Of a stretch of 64,000 bases of DNA, positions 22,959 through 33,725 are shown piece after piece (the first letter of the stretch is position 1; each line of letters opens with the position of its first letter). Below the pieces are notes generated by a model. The model saw only the letters and a list, made by a program, of their open reading frames with translations, made no database searches and was not told the origin of the DNA. Origin of the DNA: Wolfiporia cocos (lineage: Eukaryota; Basidiomycota; Agaricomycetes; Polyporales; Phaeolaceae); the NCBI GenBank assembly GCA_029448655.1, contig JACCLO010000008.1:1984001-2048000 (forward strand), read 5' to 3'. Position numbers and translations under genes: made by a program.

Positions 22959-25202
22959 ATGTCCTTCTCAGAGCCATCGACCGGCGTGCTCCCTTCCTTA
23001 CCCGATGATGCCAGCAGCCTTGACAAGCGGACTGCAATCATTAACGCATTGCGTGCGGAGTATTCAGACAGGCCTCCGTCGCGCATGCTCGGATCTGCGC
23101 TGGAGGACGAGGCCTCCGCCTCCACGTCCTCACTCGACCTCCCTTCAATGATCGCGATCAGTGACCGTATACGCCGCCGGTCAGAGCTTCCACGCGTGCG
23201 TACGATGTCCTCGAGCCATCCGACGGGTGGGGAGGCCATTGAGCTCCCAGTACTTTCCTCAATCGTCGAAGACAACAGCGCAGGCCCGAGCACGGTGCAT
23301 GCGTCCGGCATTTCTACCGCGGCTGCGAGTATTGTGACTCTCGGAAAGACTGATGACGTCGAAGCACCGACGCCGTCGCGGCTGAGTTACGCTGAGGGCT
23401 CGAGCGCTCCAGCATTAACACCGGCACAAAGGGCTGCCTTTGTCCGTAATAGCAGAATCCAGTTCTTCGCTCTGTGCTATTCGTTCTTCCTGGAGGGTTG
23501 GAATGATGGCACGACTGGACCGCTCATCCCGCGGATTCAGCGCAATTACAAGGTGTGCCGTTCTGTTTTAGACAATCCGTCATGCTGTGCTTAGCTGCAT
23601 TTAGATTGGCTTTGCCATTGTCTCGATTTTGTTCGTGACAAATTGTGTGGTAGGACTGCTCTTCTTGACGCATGCTCTCGGCCCCTGATCAGCACGGCAG
23701 GGATTCCTCAGCGGCGCTGTGATGAACGTGTGGCTTGATCATAGGTTCGGGTTTGGCAAGGTGCGAGCATATGCGTTATTCCCGGTGCCTGTACTGAAAA
23801 TGCTATCTATTAGGTCGTTGTGTTCGGTGAGCAACATAATACTCTTGGTTGATTGCGAGACCAATTTGGGAGACCAGGCGCTCTCATTCAGCTAGTCGGC
23901 TACGCCATGATGGCCCCTGGCGGCCCATTCCCCGTGATGTGTGTGGCGTTCATCTTCGCAGGTTACGGCATATCTCTGCAGAACGCACAAGCAAACGGGT
24001 TCGTTGGGAACCAGCAAAACTCACGCGTCAAGTTCGGGTTCCTCCACGCGTCATACGGTACGTCCCGCTCGACATGTAGAGCATACCTGCACCGGTCCTC
24101 ATCTGTACGAGTGTGGCTTAGGTCTCGGTGCCCTCGTCGCGCCCCTGGTGGCGACATACTTCTCCACCGCGGTTCACTGGTCGTACCATTATATGATCTC
24201 TGCGGGCATCGCTGTGTCTAACACGATTCTGCTGCTTGTGGTGTTCCGACTAAGAGATCTGGATGGTGAATGGTTACTCTTGTTCTTCATCTAACATATG
24301 CTGAGATTGTGGAAGCTGTCATGGCCGATGCCGGGCAGGCTGCACGCGAGGCGGGCGAGAGCGAGAACCTATACCACCAGATCATGCGGCTCAAGGAAGT
24401 ACATTTCTTGGCCATATTTTCCCTCATCTACGTCGGTGTGGAAGTCTCCATAGGAGGTGAGCTTGGCTGTGAATATTGCTGTGTGATAGATCTGGACTTA
24501 TTTGCAGGCTGGATCGTGACGTTTATCGAGGAGAAGCGGGGAGGTGGCGCAAGTGCCGGCTATATCTCCTCTGGTTTCTTCGGTGGTACGTCCACGTTGC
24601 GCAGGATGCTCATCGATACGATGTGACGTTGATCCTGCAGGACTGATGCTCGGTCGTCTCACCTTGATGTGGTTGAACCGCAAGGTATGCCACGCTCACC
24701 TTGAACTATCTACCGGACTAATCCGCATTATGCAGATCGGCGAACGATGGGTCATTGTTATTTATGCGTTCATCGTCATTATGTAAGTACGAAGAACGGC
24801 CGCTTGACGTGCTGCATCTGACACTCCATACTCAGCCTTGAGATCACGGTCTGGGTCGTACCTTCGTTGGTTCAAAACGCAGTTGCGGTAGCATTCATTG
24901 GCCTCTTGTTGGGCCCCATTTACCCGATCCTCATGAACCACTCCACATCCATTCTCCCGAAGTGGATCTTGACCGGATGTCTCGGCTACATCAGCGGCGT
25001 CGGCCAGGCGGGCTCTGCCGTATTACCATTCATCACCGGTATTCTCTCGTCCAAGTTCGGTATTTCAGCCCTCCAACCCTTGTGAGTAGCGCATTACATC
25101 AGTGCTCGCCTCGCTGATATGAATTGCCGCAGCATTGTGTCGATGATCTCCACGATGATCCTCATCTGGACGATCGTCCCTAAACACCGCCGTATTGAAT
25201 GA
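22959..25202 (+). CDS. MFS transporter, fucose-permease-like fungal family
   Basis: At least ten exons joined by 40-75 bp introns give one long frame. A hydrophilic N-terminal tail of about 165 residues precedes the membrane domain, which begins at RIQFFALCYSFFLEGWNDG. Twelve membrane helices can be followed, with MFS features such as DHRFGFGK in the loop after helix 2 and GRLTLMWLNRKIGERW in the loop after helix 8. Segments such as GPLIPRIQ and GPIYPILMNH resemble fucose-permease-like/BSC6-type fungal carriers. It is probably a plasma-membrane sugar or metabolite carrier; the substrate is unknown. One junction near 24266-24313 is uncertain. The protein ends KHRRIE. A broken copy lies tail-to-tail just downstream. 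Confidence 0.87.
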
Positions 25203-25584
25203 GTGGCTCGCTTGGATCGGTATCTTGCTCTGTGTTTCTCCGTGTACCTTTCGTCGTTGCATAGAATAGAGGATGTAGAGGATAGATTTTTTGCATTGTA
25301 CAATACTTTTGATAGATTCATGTCATCCGAGTTTCATTGATCCGTCGGTCCAACGCTGCCCGCCGCTGGTCTCAGCTGTGGACTACGCATGCCTTCTATT
25401 TCCAGCAAGATGTAGATCCTTACGTGAGTCACAACGTATTGCCGAACTACGGCATTACTGCCGCCCTATGAGTCAGAAAGGCTTAGAAGCAAAGTGTGGA
25501 CGAGCGAGCGCATACGAGAACACAGAACGCACAATGTAATGGCAGGCTGGAACGACACATGTGAATCCAACACAGGTGTGGTTA
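25203..25584. other. Spacer between MFS gene and its inverted broken copy
   Basis: About 380 bases of 3' flank separate the two convergent copies. No further similarity to the MFS 3' half could be followed here, so the copy ends inside the gene. Confidence 0.4.
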
Positions 25585-26511
25585 CTAACTGTCCAGATCC
25601 TTCAACCGGAACACTACAAGGAACACGAGCGCATTCGAAACGCCGAGGCCCGCCGAGATCAAATAGTGATGCAACACGGTTTCAAAAAAAAAGTGCGTCG
25701 CCATGGGAGGCCCGACGAGCGCACCGAGATCTGTCGCACGCTGGTACGCGCGGGGACGGATACCCGGCGGCGGTGGATGCATCGTATGACGCGTGGAGCT
25801 TGACGCGCGCGTTCTCCTCAGCGAGGCGGAAAGAAAGCGCCGTAATAGGGCAGTCCTACCACACAATGAGTAATGCACAGGATCAAAACGATTACGAAGC
25901 CAATTTAGGTACGGATAGGCACTGCGTAACGCAGTATCTGCGGGCTCATAATGAAATCCGTAATCGCACTGGATCCGCGGATTAAGGAACCCCGTAGAGC
26001 CGTTATTCCAGCTCTGCAGGGAGGACGAGTAGCACAGTGCGGCAAATTGGATCCTGCTGTTGCGCATGAAGGCGTCCCTCTGCGCCCTCCGAGTGATTCA
26101 GCGTAGTAGTGTACGGTGTCAGTGCCTAGACGTCCTCCGTCTTCCCCGGTACTCTGCCGAGGTGGAGATGCTGGACACATGCACTGTGCTCGTGCCTGGT
26201 CAGACCTTATGTTCCCCAATTGAAGATAATACAGGAAGTTCAGTAACCTCTCCTCCGCCAGCTGGCGGATATTGTCCGGATGCGCGGGAGTCCCAACTAG
26301 CAGTGAATGCGGTCGCTCGTCGCGATCGTGGAAGGGAGGTCGAGCGAAGACGCGGACGTGTCGTTCTCCAGCGCGGATCTAAACATGTGCTACGCAGGCC
26401 AGTCCGGGTACTCTGGGCGTAGTGAGTTGACGCTCGCATTCCGCTTGTTCTGGAGGCAGACATCGTCAGGAGAGACGGGGTGCGCGCTGGTCGATGGCTC
26501 AAGGACATCAT
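25585..26511 (-). pseudogene. Truncated, inverted MFS transporter copy
   Basis: The minus strand carries a decayed relative of the neighbouring MFS gene. RNSRIQFAALCYSSSLQSWNN matches RNSRIQFFALCYSFFLEGWND of the intact gene, and GLGVSNALVFLVVFRLKDLD matches GIAVSNTILLLVVFRLRDLD. Upstream, in another frame, EVTELPVLSSI matches EAIELPVLSSI, and an ATG-TCC start resembling the intact 5' end lies near 26511. Frame changes, stops and deletions break the copy, and it stops at the middle of the carrier (after about helix 6). The arrangement is tail-to-tail with the intact gene, consistent with an inverted duplication followed by decay. Confidence 0.8.
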
Positions 26512-27059
26512 GGAAGGGAAGCGAAGAAGCAGTAATGGTGCAAGGAGGCGCCTTGTCCGCCACCAGCCCAAGAATTTATGCATCCCACTCGCGGAGGGAA
26601 TATCAAGGTCTGTGAAATACTGGCAGTATGCGCCGATGCCTAGGAGCTGGCCGCTCTCGGGCCGCACGATTCACTGTGGAGGGGATTTAAACCAAGCGGT
26701 AGTCACAACACAGGTTATTGCAACCCACCTCCTGCTTATCGCTTATGTCGAGCGTGTCCTGAGGCGATCAACTACACCGTCTGAATCTACCTCAGAGCTA
26801 CCTGGCATGATTGCCGGGTTTGCATTGTCAATGAACAGGCGTGTGGCCATAGACGAGAGCGATGGAAAGCTCATTGCCGTGCCACCACACGTACGGTGAG
26901 TCGTTCGTATGTCTGAAATCCGACTTACATCTGTAGTTCCTCGAGTTCGCACTGTTTTAGACATGTGAATCTTCCAGTCGCAGCGTACGAACGAGCGGTT
27001 AGATTAGATCCCGACTACCGATCGCTGCACGCGTCGCGCCCTTGACCTCGACCGCCACC
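26512..27059. other. Upstream region of PFK2/FBPase2
   Basis: About 550 bases. A protein-like stretch at about 26770-26901 on the plus strand (LPGMIAGFALSMNRRVAID) ends just before a GTGAGT donor-like site at 26897 and could be a leftover exon of some other gene; it has no partner. The rest should be promoter. Confidence 0.35.
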
Positions 27060-27063
27060 ATGG
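27054..27063 (+). promoter_or_regulatory. Strong translation start context of PFK2/FBPase2
   Basis: GCCACCATGG at the chosen start codon is a perfect match to the eukaryotic consensus and fixes the start at 27060; the in-frame codon 18 bases upstream is TTG. Confidence 0.7.
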
Positions 27064-28977
27064 TTGCCCCGCTATACACTACAGACTCGGGGCTGCTTTT
27101 CCATGCCGGAAAGATTCTCGTGCTAACCGTAGGGCTGCCAGCGAGGGGCAAGACACACATCTCACGCGCTTTGGAGCGTTACTTGCGATGGACCGGTGTG
27201 AAGACTACCGTGGTCTCTCTGGGTGATTACCGCCGCAGGGTGCTCGGCGGCACCCAGAACGTCCCGGCAGACTACTTCAGCTTAGGTAGCCGTCATGATT
27301 ATTTGCATTGAGCCTGGCTTGACCGTCGTGCAGGGGAGAAGAGCCCGGAGACTGTGGCCCTCCGCCAGAAGGTCTCGGATGGCTGCGAACAGCTCATCTG
27401 GGACTTCTTCAACAACAAGGGGCAGGTTCTGATCTACGACGCGAACAACGGTACCGTTGAGCGCCGCCAGAGTATTGCTGAACGCTTCAAGAAGGCCGGA
27501 ATACACGTTATAATGCTAGGTCTGCCCACGTTGTGGCATTTGAGGCTGTCGCTCAGCTCAAGCTGTCGTAGAATCTCAGTGCGATGACGAAGAAATGATC
27601 TTGGCAAACATCAGGAGTGTCAAGATCTCGTCCCCTGACGTATGTTTCTCCTGGCTACTTTGAGCATTAAAGGCACGCTTAATGCGGCATCTTAGTATCG
27701 TGGTTGGGATCCAGACCAGGCGGTGGAAGACTACTACCGCCGTATCCGAGACCATGAGACTCATTATCAGCCAGTAGAAGAGACAACATATCCTTTCATC
27801 CGCATCAAGAACGTAAGTGTTATGCGCACCCGTGATTGTGCGTATCATAGATGATTCCTCAGGTCGGCGAGCAAATCATGGTCAATGTAGGAGATCCAAC
27901 CTCTATACGAGATGAATAGGCTCAATACTATATTCAGAATATCAGAGGCTATCTACAGGTCCGTTTGAACCGCTTTCTTCTTACTGCCTGCTTTAAAATG
28001 TGGGTCACAGTCACGGATCGTCTTTTTCCTAATGAATATCCATAACAAATTCCGGACTATATATTTCGCTCGAGTAAGTCTCATCCTGCCCGTGCGTTAT
28101 TCCTGTATCTTACAGAGTCTGCATCCCAGTCGGGACAATCACTCATCGAGCACTCCTACAAAGCGGACTCGGACCTGTCACCTGCAGGCTGGGACTACTC
28201 CGAAAGGCTGAAGGAATTTGTCCTTGAACGACGCGCAAAGTCTCTCGAACAGCGCGGCATTGACCCCACCACGCGTCGGCTAATCGTGAGCACCCTAACC
28301 GGCCCACATGCGGCCGCCTCACTCACGCAGCATAGATCTGGACGTCCGCGCGCCGCCGCTCGCACCACACCGCGTGGCCGTTCCTCTCTCACACGTCGAA
28401 TGATAAGTCCCCGCCGTCTCGCGTGAAGGTCATCGAGCGGCCGCAAATGTCCGAGATCAACCCCGGCGTCTGGGACGGGCTCACGCCGGACGAGGTGCGC
28501 AAGTATTACCCCGACGAATGGGAGCGCTTCGTGCGCGACCCGTACGCATACCGCGCGCCGCGTGCGGAGAGCTACCACGACCTCTGCGGTGCGCACCCGT
28601 CCGCCTTCTCTCAGTTCACCGGCTTGTGGCACTCACCTGCTTATGTAGTGCGCCTCGAGCCGACGCTCATCGAGCTTGAGCGGCAGCAGGAGGACCTGCT
28701 CATCATCGGGCACGCATCCGTCATCCGCTGCATCCTGGCATATTTAATCGGGCTGCCCGCGAGCGAGATCCCCGCGATCGAGGTCGCGCGTGGAGATCTG
28801 CTCGAGGTCGTGCCGACGTCGTATGGCGTATACAGCCAGGCCTACCACTTCTGGGACGGTCCCGGGCGCAGCGGCACGACCGGTGCGGGGGCGGATGAGC
28901 TCAACTTCTACGAGAATTATGCAGAGGACACGAAGGGGAAGCGGAGGCCGGATGTCGGGGTGGATGAGACTGCGTGA
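27060..28977 (+). CDS. 6-phosphofructo-2-kinase / fructose-2,6-bisphosphatase, phosphatase His missing
   Basis: Ten exons (27060-27285, 27334-27519, 27572-27639, 27696-27812, 27863-27886, 27938-27958, 28011-28073, 28130-28285, 28336-28588, 28649-28977) give 480 residues in frame. The kinase half has the P-loop GLPARGKT, RRVLGG, YDANNGT and the block ESQCDDEEMI. The C-terminal half is the histidine-phosphatase-like domain, with INPGVWDGLTPDE, ESYHDL and LIIGHASVIRC. The RHG catalytic motif reads RSG (ARSGQS), so the phospho-accepting His is Ser, as in the kinase-only yeast Pfk26. The enzyme should make fructose-2,6-bisphosphate, the activator of glycolysis, in the cytosol with little or no phosphatase activity. 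The start has a strong GCCACCATGG context. Exons 5 and 6 are only 24 and 21 bp. Confidence 0.93.
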
Positions 28978-29362
28978 GGGGGGGTGGTTTCCTGACGCGT
29001 GGACGGATATGGGAGCGACCGTGAATCTCGTAGAGCGGCATTTGTACAACAATAGTAAGGGAGATACTAATATCGAGAAACTGCTCAATCGTCAGTATCA
29101 CAAAGACTCACAGGTTCACTCGAGCGGTCAGCATATCCTCTGTTTCACATATGCATATGTACCCATACGAGCAGCTGCCTATCACAGTACCCGACTCGGG
29201 GACACAGTGAAGGAGTCGTTTGATGGTTTCCTAGCTCATAGCATCTAAACATACACCACAGCCTCCGGTTCTCGCGACAAGCATCTCATAAGTAGCAAAA
29301 TACGACATCGTGTCGTATTATTGAGGTGGCATCAGCCGCATCGTTTTGTCCGTGTAAGTCAT
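28978..29362. other. Convergent intergenic region PFK2 / NCS1 permease A
   Basis: About 385 bases between two stop codons, serving as 3' UTR space. No gene was seen. Confidence 0.5.
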
Positions 29363-31771
29363 CTACACCGTAACCTCGCCGACCTGTACGCTTTCCGCAC
29401 TCCCTTTTTCGTCCTTCTCGTCAGGCGTTTTCTCTACTGATTCGTGGCGAGGAGCTCCATAGCTAGCGGACACATCAATCTCCTCGAAATCACGGTAGGT
29501 GCCACGTATAGGGAAAGCCTGATTGAGTGTCCAGTAGACAATGGCCGACACACCGAACCCGGTGAAGAATGACAATTCGTAAATCCGTGTTGCGGATAAT
29601 GGCACTGCACGGCCGGCTGTATTCATGTGCGATGAGCTGTCAAGTATTAGAGCTTAAATCAAATGACATACTAGCTCCCGCGAATCCGACGACATTGATG
29701 AGTATGCCGGCGATGTATGCGGCGTAAGCTCTGCGAGGAGATCAGGTCGATTCACCTTCAAGTACATCAGGCTGGTACCTGAAGTTGATCCCGTAGGTAT
29801 ACGTGTACCATGCATTTCTCTCCACGCTGTATAGATCTTTGATATGATAATGACCGCGGTGTATGAGATAGTAGTCGGTGACCTGCCATGCCTTCATTTT
29901 GGCTTCTGTAGATGGAGAGCGTAAGACGACCCACCATTACGCCGGCAATTGAGCTCAGGAAGACAGAATATGCAGAAAGATAGGTAGTGAAATTGTTACT
30001 GCTCTTGAGCAAGTTCCATGGACACATGCAGAGGCCGACGATTGCGGCAACATAGCCGCCGCGGCGTATATTCTGCATTGCTTTATTGTCAGCCCACTAA
30101 TGAGACTAGGTAGAAGACGTACGATGAATCGAGGGAACAATGCCGTAAGATCACAACCCGCACTGATTGAATTGGCTGAGATATTCGTGCTACGAGAAGT
30201 CAGCATTGCGAACGGCAAAGACAATCAAGCTGCGTACCCAATCTGACGACAGACAGCCAAATTCTATCAACAAAACCCCCCAATGGCGAGCCGGCAGAGC
30301 ACATACCTGGGCAATGATAAATGCTGCGGCGATAAACCATACCTACAGCGCATAGTATGTGAATATGAACGACATGCGCGGATCTGGACGCACCCCAAAA
30401 CGAGTCGCATGGGATGGTGAATCGTCCAAGAACATACTAAGCAAGTCAACTGGCGACCAGATAGCTTGGCCGTAGATCGCCTCTGACGACGAACTGACGA
30501 TAATACCCAGGAAGCTTACGATGCCGTAGGTGATGGGAACCGACAGCAGCTGTGGGTATACCGCATCCGATGGCTTGTGCGCGCGCGACGCGAAGTCCGG
30601 CGCATTACTGGTATACATGATCAATATGCATCTAGGTTGTAAACGGCATGTTCGACATACGTCACAAGCGTAGCCATGTTGCTTATGCATGACATAATAC
30701 TCGAGACCATCGACCAGCCCAGAGTGGAGCCATGCGCGGTAGCAGGTTGATGCACAATGGGACCGACGCCGTGAGCCTTGACTATGCACCAAATGAAGAA
30801 TGTGATTCCGGCTATTGGAACAATGATGGACTTTACGGTGAACAGATGCCGTCTATAGTGGCTTTCAGAGTCATGCGTCCCACAGTCCTGCGGGACGACT
30901 TACACTTTATGCAATGGCATCCATATTGCGGGTAAAGAGATAAGCCAGAACAGGAAGAAGCACATGAAATCTCTAGTGTTCGTGCCCGAGGAAGCGGGCA
31001 TCGAGTTCGCTAAAAGCTGACTTAAGCACTTTTAGAACACGATGATTAATGTCCACTCACGTATATTATTCACGCTTGGCCACATGGCCCTCAGCATCAC
31101 CAGAACACAGGAGCCGCCTATACTGGCCTGCACTCCGTACCAGATGCTGCAAAGCAACGAAGTGAATGACTGGAAATGCAATGTTTCGAATGTCTCCGTA
31201 CCAGGCCATCGCCGCCCGATTGAAAACACACCATAAGCTGCCCCATATCCCGAAACTGGTGCGCGCAACTACAGGGAAGGTGATGTGGAAGACTGCTCCG
31301 GGCCGGGCGTTCAAGACGAGGAAAGGCACAATGACTGCGTAGCCTATCCAGACACAGATCCACGCTTGCCACCATGAGAGACCCAATTGGATCATCGACG
31401 AAGCGATCATCCACCTTCTTCCAGGTCAGGCAAGACTCGTGATAATCAGGCAGCATATCCCACTAACGTGTTTATGTTGAAACTATCGGCTATCCAGCTA
31501 ATTCAGGATTTTTGATTTTAGAGATGATCTCCGATCTCATGCTGTGGTAAGCTGAAACTCACAAAGCGTAGAAATTTCTGGCTCTCCAGGTACGATTCTC
31601 GGACGGAACAGGACGGAGATCGTCGTTCTATATCGATAATCAGGATGAGCGGTTTCGATGATGAAATAAACGCACAGTGAGAAACGACTGCTTGTACGAC
31701 AGGCCCTCATCGTGGTGCACTTCTAAACGGCGCAGAAGGCCGCCAAGTGAGATCGTCCCGGACTTGGTCAT
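29363..31771 (-). CDS. NCS1 family permease A (uracil/uridine/allantoin type)
   Basis: About fifteen exons run from the ATG at 31771 ([20 protein letters not shown]) to the stop at 29363. The protein follows the Fur4/Dal4/Fui1 plan: [96 protein letters not shown] and [11 protein letters not shown]. Twelve membrane helices are expected in the plasma membrane. It imports nucleobases, nucleosides or allantoin with H+ or Na+; the substrate cannot be told from sequence alone. A 5-base exon (30238-30242, ATTGG on the coding strand) is needed to keep the frame. The exon plan equals that of permeases B and C. The C-tail is acidic ([12 protein letters not shown]). No break was seen. Confidence 0.9.
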
Positions 31772-32161
31772 AGTCAGTGATCTCCGCAGAAGGGGGCCGC
31801 GGCACGAGGAGATATGATGCCGGCGACCCCCTCTATATGAGCCACCATGGCGCTCTCCTGTCAGTGCGATAGCAACTCTAAAAGTGCTTCGTCTGATAGC
31901 CCAGCGCTAGGGTGCAGCTACGCGAAGCTACCTATGGCAAACTGTGGAGGGCCATCATGATCCATCAAAGCATGGAGCCGAGATAAGGACCCGTGCGATA
32001 GCGGTTTTATGCGGCATCCCGCAAGCATCCTGATCGCTGCCAGAAGGAAGTGTGTTCCGAGGGCGAATTGCAAAGCTAGGATTGTGAGTACAACGTGCGA
32101 GAGTCCAGATAGAATACATGTGATGGTCACCTACAATGTACAGAGCATAGTACAAGAGAAA
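31772..32161. other. Intergenic, upstream of NCS1 permease A
   Basis: About 390 bases between the GID9 stop codon and the start of permease A, both minus strand. It should carry the permease promoter. No gene was seen. Confidence 0.45.
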
Positions 32162-33725
32162 TTATGATATATACACTCTTCTCAAGGATGTGTATTTGCA
32201 TTTCTCCCCACTGCGTGGACAGATCACGTAGCCATCATTCTTAGCTGCCATCTCCTCTAACGCCTACATAAGTCGATCAGCCACTCTGTGGTTGTGATGC
32301 ACGCAGCTCGATGATCACACACCTCCTTGGAGTACACCTCTCCGTTGGTAGGGAATGCCATCGGCGCGTTGTCTTCGTCCATGATCTTCCCACTGATCCT
32401 GCAGACGATGGTCGAGTTGACGTGATGGCTGAATGGGACTTCTTCCGCGAGCTTTCCGAGGCTGGCGTCACAAGCGGGACAGTCTATGTTCTTTGTGTCC
32501 TTGTCATAGCATGCAGGAAGCTTCAGCGACGCGAGGCCTGCGTACATCGCGAGATGAAGTAACGGCTCAGTCGGCAAGGTGTTCAGATTGTAGATCGCAA
32601 GGCGGAATGCTTTAATCAGATCATCCCAGCGTTCTGGATTGTACAGTCGCTAATTTGGCGTCAATGCATGATTTAGCGCTCGAACAGTGAGTGGCTACCA
32701 AACCTTGTATGGAGCGCAATTCGTGGTAGGAGAAAAGGCGAGAAGAGCAGTTGCCTGGCGGATTTGCGCCAGATGAGTGTCTTGCCATGAAAGCAGATGT
32801 TTCTTTGCATATGCAATGGCATCCAGATTCCTCCGTGCCCTAGCCAATTCGATGTATTCCTGTAGTCTTAGCTCGAATTCTAGCGTGTTCTGAGGTTGTA
32901 AGACTCAGCGACCATTCGCCAAGATAATCAAGAACGACTTGCCTTGAGCTTGCGTAAAGCGATTTTGTTCTCGCTGCACCAAGCTAGGGCTTCACTACAG
33001 CTCTGCCTCTTCAGCGCTTCCTCGATCCTACGAATGTCGGAGAACAGCTCTATGTCCACCAATCGCTGCGTGCAACGCAAAATATTCATAAGCAACGGTC
33101 ACTAGCTAACATATCTATGACCACGCTGAAGGAATGAAGAAATGTACCTCAACACCGCGTTCGTGCGTAATCATGCGGGCTGTGCGCTCCCGTCCGTGGC
33201 GCAACGCCCAGTCAACAAGCCAGCGGTCAAGACGTGTGTCTGCCCAGCGCGCAAAATCAGGATCCCGGGTAGATTGCATATTCTCCACTGCGGACAAATG
33301 CACCAGCCGCTCGCGCATTACAGCCAGCGTCGGCTGTCCCGCGGACACATTGAGATCTGTGAGCTACCTGGCCGTCAGTAACAGCGGCAATCGGGCTTCA
33401 GGATGTTCTCGCCGCTTACCTTGCGCTTCAGATTCTCAACGCGCAAAATCATTCCGTCCACCGCGGTGATGGCGTCATCTTCACCCCCGGACGAGCTGAG
33501 GATCCCCCGTTTCGCAAGATCACTTGCAGCAGCCTGTACAGTGCCGAGATCGCGCTCAATATTCTTCTGCGACGTGCGGAATACCTTTCTGTAGTTCTCG
33601 CACGGTACCTTTCACGCACTCCAGTTCAGCGATAATCATCTCATAGCAGGTTCGCTGGTACCAACCCGTGCGAAGGGCTGTTCAAATAGCATGATGCCTT
33701 CGATGTTGAGTTTGCTGGAGCTCAT
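32162..33725 (-). CDS. FYV10: GID/CTLH complex E3 subunit Gid9 (Fyv10/MAEA)
   Basis: At least seven exons give about 400 residues, from MSSSKLNIEGIMLFEQPF to TSLRRVYIS. The order is LisH/CTLH-type helices (GQPTLAVMRERLVHL; LVDIELFSDIRRIEEALKR), then a CRA region (IELARARRNLDAIAYAKKHL), and a C-terminal degenerate RING (DCPACDASLGKLAEEVPFSHH, ISGKIMDEDNAPMAFPTNG, CPRSGEKC). This matches Fyv10/Gid9/MAEA, which with Gid2/RMD5 forms the E3 that degrades gluconeogenic enzymes when glucose returns. It lies 3.2 kb from PFK2/FBPase2, which also serves glycolytic control, but this is probably chance. The intron at 32890-32942 has a GC donor (GCAAGT). The start ATG at 33725 has a good context. Confidence 0.9.
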
